Below are positions 36,311 to 44,624 of a DNA stretch of 64,000 nt, piece after piece; the first letter of the stretch is position 1, and the number at the start of each line of letters is the position of its first letter. Location of the stretch: NCBI RefSeq assembly GCF_000813985.1, contig NZ_JWLJ01000004.1, positions 310,001 through 374,000 on the forward strand, in the 5' to 3' direction. Below the pieces are notes generated by a model that worked only from the letters and a program-made list of their open reading frames with translations, did no database searches and was not told where the DNA came from. The translations under genes were made by a program, and so were the position numbers. Source of the stretch: Ruegeria sp. ANG-R. GTDB taxonomy: Bacteria; Pseudomonadota; Alphaproteobacteria; Rhodobacterales; Rhodobacteraceae.

Positions 36311-39127
36311 TCATTTGCCCACCTTCCATGCCAGGTTCTTGGGCCCGGTGCCGACAGGGGATTTGATCGGTGCGAATTCCGGCTGACTTTCAGCATCGCC
36401 TGGAGCGGGGGCTTTTTCGATCTTCACTTTCAGATCAAACCAGGCGGCCTGTCCGGTGATGGGATCAGAGTTTGCCCAGCGAAGCCCGTCACCTTTGGGT
36501 GGCAGCAATTCATGGATCAGGTGGTTGAGCAAAAAGCCTTTGGTGGCCTCGGGCGCATCGTTTTCGAGGGCCCAGGCGCCTTTGCGCTTACCGATGGCGT
36601 TCCAGGTCCAGACGGTGTTGTCGTTCAGGGCTGCCATCTCCATGACCGGCACTGTGATCTCACCATGCGGAGAGCTGACTTTGGCCCAATCGCCATCTTC
36701 CAGCCCGTGTTCGCGCATCAGCTTGGTCGGCACATAAAGCGGGTTGCGCCCGTGCAGTTGGCGCAGCCACGCGTTCTGGGTGCCCCAGCTGTGGTACATG
36801 GCCATCGGGCGCTGGGTCAGCGCGTTGACAGTGAAGCCTTCGTTACCGGTCTGATCGGTTTCATACCAAAGGGGCAGCGGGTCCATCGTATCCTTGATAC
36901 GTTGGCGCAGATGATCGGGCGGTTGTCGTTCGCCATGACCTTCGGCGGCCAGTTGGAATTTGCGCATCGGCTCGGAGTAGAGTTGGAACAGATAGGGTTG
37001 CGGGCTGTCATAGATGCCCATGCCGACCGCCCAGTCCTGATAGGCGGTGTTCCACGGTTTATAGTAGTCCGCGCCTGCGGGGATGTGCGCCACGTAGAAG
37101 CCACCGTTTTCGATATAGCGGTTCAGCTGGTCTGGGTTGACCTCGCCGCGGCCTTCCTTGTCGCCGTTCTCGCCGCGGAACCCGGCGAGGGGGCCGATGC
37201 CGGGTTTGCGCTCGTGATTGACGATATAGTCGGCATAATCCACCCACTTGGCGCTGCCGTCATCCTTGGTAAAGCCTGGCAGGCCCATACGGTTTGCCAG
37301 GTCGATCAGAACCGACTGGAAGCCGCGCACATCGCGGTCGGGCTCAATCACTGGCCAGCGAATGGCATCCGCCGCCGCCTCGGCCTCGCAGATCGGGCGA
37401 TCCAGCAGCGAGATACAGTCGTGACGTTCCAGATAGGTGGTGTCGGGCAGGATCAGGTCGGCATAGGCCACCATTTCCGAGCTGTAGGCGTCGGAATAGA
37501 TGATATGGGGGATCACATATTCGCCGTTTTCGTCTTTGTCGGTCAGCATCTCCATGACACCCTTGGTGTTCATGGTCGAGTTCCACGACATGTTGGCCAT
37601 GTACATGAACAGCGTGTCGATCTTGTAGGGATCACCTGCATGGGCGTTGGAGATTACCATATGCATCAGCCCGTGGCTGGACATCGGGTTTTCCCAGGTA
37701 AATGCCTTGTCGATACGCGCCGGACTGCCATCGGCCTTCAGCGCCAGATGTTCAGGACCCTGAACAAAGCCCAGATGCGGCCCGTCCAAGGGTGAATTTG
37801 GTGTCACTTTGCAATGTGGGGTCGGGTGCGCCTCGACCGGCTTGGGGTAGGGCGGTTTGAAGCGGAAGCCGCCGGGAACCTCGACCGTGCCCAAAATGAT
37901 CTGCAGAACATGCAGCGCGCGGCAGGTCTGGAAACCATTGGCATGGGCCGAGACGCCGCGCATCGAGTGCATCGCGACGGGGCGGCCGATCATCTTGGAG
38001 TGTTTTTCACCGCGGAAGTCGGTCCATTCCTGGTCCAACTCGAAGGCTTCGTCGAAGGCGACGCGGGCCAGTTCGCCCGCGATTGCATGGATGCGGGTGG
38101 CGGGGATACCGCATTGGTTGGCCACGTTCTCGGGTGCGTATTCGTCATTGAGGTACCGTTCGGCCATCAGGTGGAAGACCGGGCGGTGGGTTACACCGCC
38201 TTTTTCGTAGGTGGCCGACAGGTCCGGGCGGACGCCGGGTTTGTCGAACGCGGTCAGCGCGCCCGTGTTGCGGTCGACGACCAGAGGCTTGCCATCCGCG
38301 TCACGCAGGAACAGACCTTTGGTTGGGCCCTCCGAGGCGTCGATCAGAACCGGTGCGTTGGTGTAGCGGCTGAGGTAATCCAGGTCGATCTTGCCAGCCT
38401 TCATCAGGACATGGATCAGCGACATGATGAACAGGCCGTCAGTACCGGGCGTGATCCCAACCCAGTCATCGGCCACCGCGTTATAGCCACTGCGGATCGG
38501 ATTGACCCCGATCACCCGCGCGCCGCGCGCCTTGATTTTGCCGATACCCATCTTGATGGGATTTGAATCGTGGTCTTCTGCCACACCAAACAGCATGAAC
38601 AGCTTGGTGTGATCCCAGTCGGGTTGGCCGAATTCCCAGAACGCACCGCCCATCGTGTAGATGCCGCCAGCCGCCATGTTGACCGAGCAAAAGCCGCCAT
38701 GCGCCGCGTAGTTGCATGTTCCGAAATTCTGAGCCCAGAAGCTGGTAAAGGACTGTGATTGGTCGCGCCCGGTGAAAAAGGCCAGTTTCTCTGGATTGTC
38801 CTCGCGGACGGGTTTCAGCCATCCGACCGCGATGTCCAGCGCCTCATCCCAGCTGATTTCCTCGAATTCTCCCGATCCGCGGGGGCCGACCCGTTTGAGC
38901 GGTGCACGCAGCCGCGACGGTGCGTTCACCTGCATAATCCCCGCGCTGCCTTTGGCACAAAGCACGCCCTTGTTGACCGGATGGTCTCTGTTGCCCTCGA
39001 TATAGGCGACCTTCCCATCCTTCATGTGTACGTTGATGCCGCACCGGCACGCGCACATATAGCAGGTGGTGCGTCGAATCTCGTCCGATACGGGTGGGGA
39101 TAGGTTGAGGTTCGGTTGTTGATTCAC
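36311..39127 (-). CDS. soeA: SoeA, molybdopterin catalytic subunit of sulfite dehydrogenase
   Basis: This 938-residue molybdopterin oxidoreductase of the DMSO-reductase family has an N-terminal 4Fe-4S motif with Cys at 22, 25, 29 and 57 (CYMCACRC...LCAKG). Mo-bis-MGD binding segments follow, and a C-terminal molydopterin dinucleotide domain has GDWAKVSSPHGEI. No Tat signal is present. SoeABC of this type oxidises cytoplasmic sulfite to sulfate. The position after xsc makes sulfite from sulfonate breakdown the likely substrate. Tetrathionate- or thiosulfate-reductase-like activity is the alternative on sequence alone. Confidence 0.85.
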   Translation of the reverse strand: MNQQPNLNLSPPVSDEIRRTTCYMCACRCGINVHMKDGKVAYIEGNRDHPVNKGVLCAKGSAGIMQVNAPSRLRAPLKRVGPRGSGEFEEISWDEALDIAVGWLKPVREDNPEKLAFFTGRDQSQSFTSFWAQNFGTCNYAAHGGFCSVNMAAGGIYTMGGAFWEFGQPDWDHTKLFMLFGVAEDHDSNPIKMGIGKIKARGARVIGVNPIRSGYNAVADDWVGITPGTDGLFIMSLIHVLMKAGKIDLDYLSRYTNAPVLIDASEGPTKGLFLRDADGKPLVVDRNTGALTAFDKPGVRPDLSATYEKGGVTHRPVFHLMAERYLNDEYAPENVANQCGIPATRIHAIAGELARVAFDEAFELDQEWTDFRGEKHSKMIGRPVAMHSMRGVSAHANGFQTCRALHVLQIILGTVEVPGGFRFKPPYPKPVEAHPTPHCKVTPNSPLDGPHLGFVQGPEHLALKADGSPARIDKAFTWENPMSSHGLMHMVISNAHAGDPYKIDTLFMYMANMSWNSTMNTKGVMEMLTDKDENGEYVIPHIIYSDAYSSEMVAYADLILPDTTYLERHDCISLLDRPICEAEAAADAIRWPVIEPDRDVRGFQSVLIDLANRMGLPGFTKDDGSAKWVDYADYIVNHERKPGIGPLAGFRGENGDKEGRGEVNPDQLNRYIENGGFYVAHIPAGADYYKPWNTAYQDWAVGMGIYDSPQPYLFQLYSEPMRKFQLAAEGHGERQPPDHLRQRIKDTMDPLPLWYETDQTGNEGFTVNALTQRPMAMYHSWGTQNAWLRQLHGRNPLYVPTKLMREHGLEDGDWAKVSSPHGEITVPVMEMAALNDNTVWTWNAIGKRKGAWALENDAPEATKGFLLNHLIHELLPPKGDGLRWANSDPITGQAAWFDLKVKIEKAPAPGDAESQPEFAPIKSPVGTGPKNLAWKVGK

Positions 39128-39209
39128 GCTGTCTCTCCCTGTGGCGGATCGCCTTGGTACCTGTACGTGTTGAACACATTGGAGCGTAAGAACGTCCGGC
39201 TCAACCGTT

Positions 39210-39278
39210 CAGAGGAAGAGAGCGCAGACGCCCCCTTCCTCTGCTTTTGGATTACGTGGACCGGTTAGACCCGGTCCA
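39210..39278. repeat. Two hairpins in the xsc-soeA gap
   Basis: CAGAGGAAG (39210-39218) pairs with CTTCCTCTG (39235-39243), and TGGACCGG (39257-39264) pairs with CCGGTCCA (39271-39278). The gap (39128-39298) holds no ORF. The hairpins may limit read-through, or stabilise or cleave the xsc-soe message. No T-run follows on the minus strand. Confidence 0.5.
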
Positions 39279-39298
39279 TTTTATGTTTTTAGCAGCGA

Positions 39299-41074
39299 TC
39301 AAACCTGCTGCGGACGCATGTCGGCTGCGTCGATACCGGCAACTTCAACTGGCTTCTTCATCGCGTCACGGCGGAAGGGTTCACCCAGTTCCTGGTTGAT
39401 CATTGCTTCGATCAGGGTGGTGATGCCGTTCTTCTGGTCTTCGATCGCCTGGCTCAGCGCAGCGGTTAACTCGTCCTGAGTGCGCGCGATGACGCCTTTC
39501 AGGCCACACGCGTTGGCGATACCGGCATACGAAACCTTGGTGTCCAGCTCGGTTCCGACGAAGTTGTCATCGAACCACAGGGTCGAGTTGCGCTTTTCCG
39601 CGCCCCACTGGTAGTTGCGGAAGACAACCTGAGTGATGGCGGGCCATTCTTCACGGCCGATGGCGGTCAGTTCGGTGACCGCGATGCCGAAGGCACCGTC
39701 ACCCGAGAAGCCGACAACCGGTACATCAGGGCAGCCGATTTTGGCGCCGATGACCGAAGGCAGACCATAGCCACAGGGGCCGAACAGGCCGGGGGCCAGA
39801 TACTTGCGGCCTTCTTCGAACGACGGATAGGCGTTGCCGATGGCGCAGTTGTTGCCGATGTCTGACGAGATGATCGCCTCTTTCGGCAGGGCAGACTGAA
39901 TCGCGCGCCATGCTTTGCGCGGGCTCAGCCAGTCAGGCTTGGCAGCGCGTGCGCGTTCGTTCCAGGTGGTGCCCGGATCGTCCTGCTCGTGGTCCATCGA
40001 GGTCAGTTCTTGCGCCCAACGCGATTTGGTTTCTGCGATCTTCGCCCTGCGTGCGTCACGACCTTCGTCACCGGCTGTGTCAGACAGCTGGTTCAGAATG
40101 TTGGTGGCAACAGTTGCCGCATCGCCGACGATACCAACGGAGACCTTCTTGGTCAGGCCGATACGGTCAGGGTTGATGTCGACCTGAATGATCTTCGCAT
40201 CTGCAGGCCAATATTCCATGCCGTAGCCCGGCAGGGTCGAGAACGGGTTCAGGCGGGTGCCGAGGCACAGAACAACGTCTGCTTCCTTGATCAGCTGCAT
40301 ACCGGCTTTCGAGCCGTTATAGCCCAGCGGGCCAGCGAACAGCGGGTGCGAGCCGGGGAAGGCGTCATTGTGCTGGTAGCCAACGCAAACCGGAGCGTCC
40401 AGACGCTCGGCCAGTGCTTTCGACGCTTCGATGCCGCCTTTCGACAGAACCGTGCCGGCGCCGTTCAGGATGACTGGGTTCTTTGCGTTCGACAGCAGAG
40501 CGGCAGCTTCGGATACGGCCGATGCGCCACCCGATGGCAGTTCGAATTCAACAACAGCAGGCAGATCAATGTCGATCACCTGAGTGAAGAAGTCGCGCGG
40601 AACGTTGATCTGCGCTGGCGCCGAGGAACGCTTGGCGTTCATGATCACGCGGCTCAGAACCTCGGCCATACGGCTGGGGTCACGTACTTCTTCCTGATAG
40701 CAAACGCAGTCTGCGAACATACGCATCTGCTCCATCTCCTGGAAACCACCCTGACCCATGGTTTTGTTGGCGGCCTGCGGGGTGACCAGCAGCAGCGGGG
40801 TGTGGTTCCAGTAAGCAGTCTTAACAGCGGTTACAAAGTTGGTGATGCCGGGGCCGTTCTGGGCGATCATCATCGACATCTTGCCGGTCGCGCGGGTGTA
40901 GCCATCGGCCATCATTCCGCCAGACCCTTCGTGCGCGCAATCCCAAAAAGTGATACCAGCTTTCTCAAAAATGTCAGAGATCGGCATCATGGCCGAGCCG
41001 ATGATACCGAACGCATGTTCGATCCCATGCATCTGCAAAGTTTTGACAAAGGCTTCTTCGGTGGTCATCTTCAT
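39299..41074 (-). CDS. xsc: Sulfoacetaldehyde acetyltransferase Xsc
   Basis: This 591-residue thiamine-diphosphate enzyme cleaves sulfoacetaldehyde with phosphate to sulfite and acetyl phosphate in taurine and isethionate breakdown. The N-terminal MTTEEAFVKTLQMHGIEHAFG and AHEGSGGMMADGYTRATGK (activating Glu) are typical. The diphosphate motif GDGAFGIAVTELTAIGREEW ends with NYQWGAEKRN, specific for Xsc. The ATG at 41074 follows GGAGA; an open extension to 41092 is not needed. A pta gene, often next to xsc, is absent. Confidence 0.95.
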   Translation of the reverse strand: MKMTTEEAFVKTLQMHGIEHAFGIIGSAMMPISDIFEKAGITFWDCAHEGSGGMMADGYTRATGKMSMMIAQNGPGITNFVTAVKTAYWNHTPLLLVTPQAANKTMGQGGFQEMEQMRMFADCVCYQEEVRDPSRMAEVLSRVIMNAKRSSAPAQINVPRDFFTQVIDIDLPAVVEFELPSGGASAVSEAAALLSNAKNPVILNGAGTVLSKGGIEASKALAERLDAPVCVGYQHNDAFPGSHPLFAGPLGYNGSKAGMQLIKEADVVLCLGTRLNPFSTLPGYGMEYWPADAKIIQVDINPDRIGLTKKVSVGIVGDAATVATNILNQLSDTAGDEGRDARRAKIAETKSRWAQELTSMDHEQDDPGTTWNERARAAKPDWLSPRKAWRAIQSALPKEAIISSDIGNNCAIGNAYPSFEEGRKYLAPGLFGPCGYGLPSVIGAKIGCPDVPVVGFSGDGAFGIAVTELTAIGREEWPAITQVVFRNYQWGAEKRNSTLWFDDNFVGTELDTKVSYAGIANACGLKGVIARTQDELTAALSQAIEDQKNGITTLIEAMINQELGEPFRRDAMKKPVEVAGIDAADMRPQQV

Positions 41075-41158
41075 CTGCGTATCTCCGATCATAGATGGCT
41101 TTTGAGGGGTCTGCTGCCCCTGTTTCTGGTCGGTTTTGGCGCACGGGTGTCCGCGGCG

Positions 41159-41191
41159 TTAGGGCCAGAACGGGTGGCGGGTTAGGTCCAG
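41159..41191 (-). promoter_or_regulatory. TauR-like direct repeats upstream of xsc
   Basis: On the minus strand CTGGACCTAA (41191-41182) and CTGGCCCTAA (41168-41159) repeat with a 23-nt step. They match the CTGGACTTAA-type direct repeats I recall for TauR of Rhodobacter capsulatus. They lie in the tauR-xsc gap, 85 nt before the xsc start. Confidence 0.7.
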
Positions 41192-41197
41192 TGCGCC

Positions 41198-42658
41198 TCA
41201 GGCTCGGCGGATCGTGTCGGCAATTTGTTGGATTCCGGGTCCAATCCGCTCTGACGAGATTGAGGAGTATCCCAGACGGTAATAGTTTTGCGGCCTGTTC
41301 TTGCCGGAAAAGAAGGGTTCTCCGGGTTCGATATGGACGCTCTGGCGCTGCAGGTCGCGGGCCAGTTTCGTTGTGTCGATACGTTCAGGTGCCTGCATCC
41401 AGATCGATGAGCCGCCAAGCATTCCTCGCCCGGCCACTGTCAGGCCATACTGCCCGATTGCCTCTTCAATCGCTTCGCGGCGACGCTGCAGTGTCTTGGA
41501 CATGCGGCGAATCTGTGCATCGTAGTGGCCCAGCGACAGAAAATAGGCTGCCGTCCGTTGCATGTGACCGGGCGGATGACGCAGCACCAGGGACCGCAGC
41601 GCCCTGGCTTCGCGGATAAATGGTTCGGACCCGACCATGTAACCCAGCCGCAGTCCCGGAAACAGCGACTTCGAAAAGCTGCCCACATAGATCACACGCC
41701 CGTCCCGGTCCATTGATCTGAGCGCGGGCGACGGCGCCCCGAGAAACGACATTTCGAACTCGTAGTCATCCTCGACAATCATGGCGTCCAGTTCCCGGGC
41801 GCGGCGTAGCAGGGCATGACGGCGATCGACAGGCATGGTTGCGGTGGTCGGAGACTGATGGCTGGGTGTGGTGAAAATTACATCGGTATCGTCCGGGATC
41901 GTATCAGGCGGCAACCCGTCCCGGTCGACCTTCAGATAGGATAGCTTGCACTCCGAATGAATCAGGAGATCGCGCAGCGCATAATAGCAGGGGTCTTCAA
42001 TCGCGGCCCTTCGATTTCGGTTCAGCAATATGCGCGAGGCCAGCCAAAGGGCGTTCTGAGCCCCCAGAGTGATCAGGATTTCCTCGGGCCGGGCCACGAT
42101 TCCGCGACGGGGAAGGGTGTGCCGGGCGATGAACTCGATTAGCAGCGGGTCGTCCTGATCGACATAATCTCCGGTCAGAGAATCGAAATCCTTATGTCCC
42201 AACGCCCGAACGGCGCAGAGACGCCAGTTCGCATGATCGAACAATTTCCTGTCGACCTGGCCATAGATGAATGGATAGCGGTAATCGCGCCAGTTGCTGG
42301 GTTTCGCCAGCACATCACCATCCGAAAACCGGCGTGCGAAGGCCCGGTCCCAGTCTACACTTTCTGTATCACGGCGAACCGGAGCATAGGTTGGTGGCAC
42401 CGGAGCGTTCTCTGAAACGTAGTATCCCGACCGGCCCCTGGCCGTGAGATAGTCATTGGCCAGCAGCTCGGTATAGGCAAGGGTCACCGTAATCCGGCTG
42501 ACACCCAGATGGGCGGCAAGTTTACGGGATGAGGGCAGTTTTTCACCAACATGGAAACGACCCGACAGAATGCCTTCGGCGATCAGCTGTTGAAGCTGTG
42601 CCTGCAACGTGCCTTGCCCACCGCGTTCCAGAAAAAATGTGTCGACCGATATACCCAT
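41198..42658 (-). CDS. tauR: TauR, MocR/GntR-type regulator of taurine use
   Basis: This 486-residue MocR regulator has an N-terminal winged helix (ILSGRFHVGEKLPSSRKLAAHLGVSRITVTLAY). Its C-terminal class-I aminotransferase-like domain has the PLP lysine in YVGSFSKSLFPGLRLGYM. TauR activates taurine genes in Rhodobacter. It lies directly before xsc, with matching direct repeats on both sides of the gene, which supports the name over other MocR proteins. Confidence 0.88.
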   Translation of the reverse strand: MGISVDTFFLERGGQGTLQAQLQQLIAEGILSGRFHVGEKLPSSRKLAAHLGVSRITVTLAYTELLANDYLTARGRSGYYVSENAPVPPTYAPVRRDTESVDWDRAFARRFSDGDVLAKPSNWRDYRYPFIYGQVDRKLFDHANWRLCAVRALGHKDFDSLTGDYVDQDDPLLIEFIARHTLPRRGIVARPEEILITLGAQNALWLASRILLNRNRRAAIEDPCYYALRDLLIHSECKLSYLKVDRDGLPPDTIPDDTDVIFTTPSHQSPTTATMPVDRRHALLRRARELDAMIVEDDYEFEMSFLGAPSPALRSMDRDGRVIYVGSFSKSLFPGLRLGYMVGSEPFIREARALRSLVLRHPPGHMQRTAAYFLSLGHYDAQIRRMSKTLQRRREAIEEAIGQYGLTVAGRGMLGGSSIWMQAPERIDTTKLARDLQRQSVHIEPGEPFFSGKNRPQNYYRLGYSSISSERIGPGIQQIADTIRRA

Positions 42659-42672
42659 GGCATCGTTATAGG

Positions 42673-42704
42673 CTGGACCTAAGGTGGAGGCAATCTGGAC
42701 TTAT
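42673..42704 (+). promoter_or_regulatory. TauR-like direct repeats upstream of tauR, facing away from it
   Basis: CTGGACCTAA (42673-42682) and CTGGACTTAT (42695-42704) repeat with a 22-nt step on the plus strand. Their orientation points to the arsR gene, not to tauR. In relatives the site serves a divergent taurine operon, so here it may be a relic or an autoregulatory site. Confidence 0.7.
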
Positions 42705-42747
42705 GGCTGTGCGAAATCAAAGCGTCAATTTATCAGAGCCTGTGTCG

Positions 42748-42795
42748 TTGACTCTGAGAGGTAATTAAACTAAAAAACTAGAAATCTAGTTTAAT
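42748..42795 (+). promoter_or_regulatory. arsR promoter with nested palindromic operator
   Basis: TTGACT (42748-42753) with a 17-nt spacer to TAAAAA (42771-42776) could be the promoter. It is overlapped by ATTAAACTA (42764-42772) / TAGTTTAAT (42787-42795) and by the inner AAACTAG (42775-42781) / CTAGTTT (42786-42792). The site suits autorepression by the ArsR protein that follows. Confidence 0.7.
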
Positions 42796-42806
42796 GGAGA
42801 TGAGAA

Positions 42807-43115
42807 ATGTGGGAAGAAGCCGCTGCTGGCTTTTCCGCCATGGGGTCCGAGGCCAGATTGAAAGTCCTGAAGACACTGGTCCGCGCCGGGCAGGCGGGAC
42901 TGACCGTCGGAGAAATTCAAACCCGGACGGGCATCGCGCCTTCGACACTGGCGCATCACCTACGATTTCTGGCCGCGGGCGGTGTGGTGGAGCAGGAGAA
43001 AATCGGGCGCAGCACGATCAATCGGGCGTGCTTTGACGAATTGAGAAATCTGGCGCAGTTCATTCTCAGCGAATGCTGCGCCGACGAGGTCGGAAAGGCG
43101 GCTAACGATGGCTGA
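42807..43115 (+). CDS. ArsR-family transcriptional repressor
   Basis: This 102-residue winged-helix repressor has the recognition region TVGEIQTRTGIAPSTLAHHLRFLAAGGVVEQ. The classical metal site ELCVCDL of arsenic ArsR is not present, but SECCADEV near the C-terminus offers a vicinal cysteine pair. It overlaps the following permease gene by 8 nt, forming a two-gene operon. Confidence 0.9.
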   Translation: MWEEAAAGFSAMGSEARLKVLKTLVRAGQAGLTVGEIQTRTGIAPSTLAHHLRFLAAGGVVEQEKIGRSTINRACFDELRNLAQFILSECCADEVGKAANDG

Positions 43116-44139
43116 ACTGACACAAAACCCCAAACCGCTCGCCAGAAATCTGATCGAGTTGATCAAAACGCCCTGGGCTCTGATCGTCGTGATTCTGGCG
43201 CTTGTGGCCATTCTTGACCCCGGTAACTGGACCGGGGTTGTGAGTTTTGCCGCCAAAGCGCTGGCGCATACGGGCCAGTACATTCTGTTTGCGGTTCTGC
43301 TGCTGTCCTACCTCAAGGCAACCGGGGCCGAAGTGATGGTCGCCCGTGCGTTCGAAGGTCGTGAGACGCGGATGATCGTTCTAGCCGCATTGTTCGGCGG
43401 GCTGGCACCGTTTTGTTCCTGCGAGGTTATTCCGTTCATCGCGGGTTTGCTGGCGTTGGGCGCTCCACTGTCTGCGGTGATGGCCTTCTGGCTCAGTTCG
43501 CCGCTGATTGACCCGCCAACGTTGCTGATCACGGCAGGCGCGCTTGGCTGGCCGTTTGCAATCGGCAAAGCGGTCGCTGCGGTCGCCCTCGGGCTGTTCG
43601 GAGGGTTCGCCGTGCGCACCCTGATGCGCGGCGGTGCGTTCGCACAGCCGTTGCGCGAATACAAACCCGCCGGATGCTGCGGATGCGGGCCCAAGCCGGA
43701 CGACAAGCCTGTCTGGCAGTTCTGGAAAGAACCTGATCGCCGGACGCGCTTTCGCGCCGAGTTTATCCATAACGCACTGTTCCTGTTCAAATGGCTGGCG
43801 TTTGCTTATGTCCTCGAAGCGTTGCTGGTCAGCTATGTTCCGGCAGATCTGATTGCCAGGGTCGTTGGTGGAGAAGGCGTTGTGCCCATCGTCATCGCGG
43901 CCTTGGTCGGTATGCCCGCTTATCTGAACTCTTACGTCGCCCCTCCGCTGCTTGCGGGACTGATAGATCAGGGTATGAGTGCAGGTGCCGCAATGTCGTT
44001 TATGGTGGCCGGAGCAGTCAGTTCGATCCCCGCGATGGCGGCGGTGTGGTCACTGGTGAAACCGCGTGTCTTTGCAACCTACCTAGGGTTGGGCATCAGC
44101 GGCGCCATCGTAGCCGGTATCTTGTTCCAGATGATCTGA
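43108..44139 (+). CDS. YraQ/ArsP-type permease
   Basis: This 343-residue membrane protein has about eight to ten hydrophobic helices and the family signature FGGLAPFCSCEVIPFIAGLLALG. A cytoplasmic loop carries a cysteine cluster (AGCCGCGPKPDD). Relatives export organoarsenicals (ArsP) or copper/zinc (SO_0444 group). Regulation by an ArsR protein supports metal or metalloid efflux, but the ion is open. A strong terminator follows directly. Confidence 0.8.
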   Translation: MAELTQNPKPLARNLIELIKTPWALIVVILALVAILDPGNWTGVVSFAAKALAHTGQYILFAVLLLSYLKATGAEVMVARAFEGRETRMIVLAALFGGLAPFCSCEVIPFIAGLLALGAPLSAVMAFWLSSPLIDPPTLLITAGALGWPFAIGKAVAAVALGLFGGFAVRTLMRGGAFAQPLREYKPAGCCGCGPKPDDKPVWQFWKEPDRRTRFRAEFIHNALFLFKWLAFAYVLEALLVSYVPADLIARVVGGEGVVPIVIAALVGMPAYLNSYVAPPLLAGLIDQGMSAGAAMSFMVAGAVSSIPAMAAVWSLVKPRVFATYLGLGISGAIVAGILFQMI

Positions 44140-44143
44140 ACGA

Positions 44144-44175
44144 AAAACCGCCCGGTGATCTCACCGGGCGGTTTT
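44144..44175. terminator. Bidirectional intrinsic terminator
   Basis: AAAACCGCCCGGTGA (44144-44158) and TCACCGGGCGGTTTT (44161-44175) form a long stem with A- and T-ends on both strands. It separates the permease from the convergent hypothetical gene. Confidence 0.92.
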
Positions 44176-44180
44176 GCTCT

Positions 44181-44570
44181 TTAGCTTGCGTCACAGTATC
44201 GCGGCAGCTTGAACCGATATCGGGGCTCTCCGCTTCCCACATAGATACGTTTTTCAATGCAGGCTTCGGTTCCGACGGTCCGCGCGACCGGGCCTTCCGT
44301 TGACGTAACCGATGTTGCCGAGCCGTCCGGCAGGCGGACCGACGCGACGACGCCGTTCTTGAGGTCGCCGTTGATCGGCGTGGCCGACAGGACCTCGACT
44401 GTCAGAAACGAATGATGCTCGTGCGTGCCATCATCGTTCAGCAGCAGCAACCCAGCGAAGACAGCAATCAAGGTGGCGACACCGGTAATGACCAACCACC
44501 ACGACTTCAGGAAGACGTAGATCGAAACAGCGCGGTGTGGTCCGAAAAATGTGGACAGAATGCTAAGCAT
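44181..44570 (-). CDS. Hypothetical single-pass membrane protein
   Basis: I do not recognise this 129-residue protein. It has one membrane helix near the start (WWLVITGVATLIAVFAGLLLL, about 24-44) and a soluble part of about 80 residues with strand-like sequence and two Cys near the end (EACIEKR, RYCDAS). The ATG at 44570 follows GGGGAA. It lies downstream of trcR on the same strand and may share its transcript. Confidence 0.7.
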   Translation of the reverse strand: MLSILSTFFGPHRAVSIYVFLKSWWLVITGVATLIAVFAGLLLLNDDGTHEHHSFLTVEVLSATPINGDLKNGVVASVRLPDGSATSVTSTEGPVARTVGTEACIEKRIYVGSGEPRYRFKLPRYCDAS

Positions 44571-44589
44571 TGAGTTCCCCGAATAATGA

Positions 44590-44615
44590 GGCCCCGACTA
44601 TCCGTGATCGGGGCC
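44590..44615. repeat. Hairpin after trcR
   Basis: GGCCCCGA (44590-44597) pairs with TCGGGGCC (44608-44615). There is no T-run. It may weaken transcription into the downstream hypothetical gene. Confidence 0.5.
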
Positions 44616-44624
44616 ATGTGCGTC

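Noticed and set aside
36512..37795. Long open frame (427 codons) on the plus strand opposite soeA
   Set aside because: It lies wholly inside soeA, has no ribosome site, and its translation looks like the mirror of a G+C-rich gene. The same holds for long frames opposite xsc (39989-41185) and the second demethylase (19690-21285).
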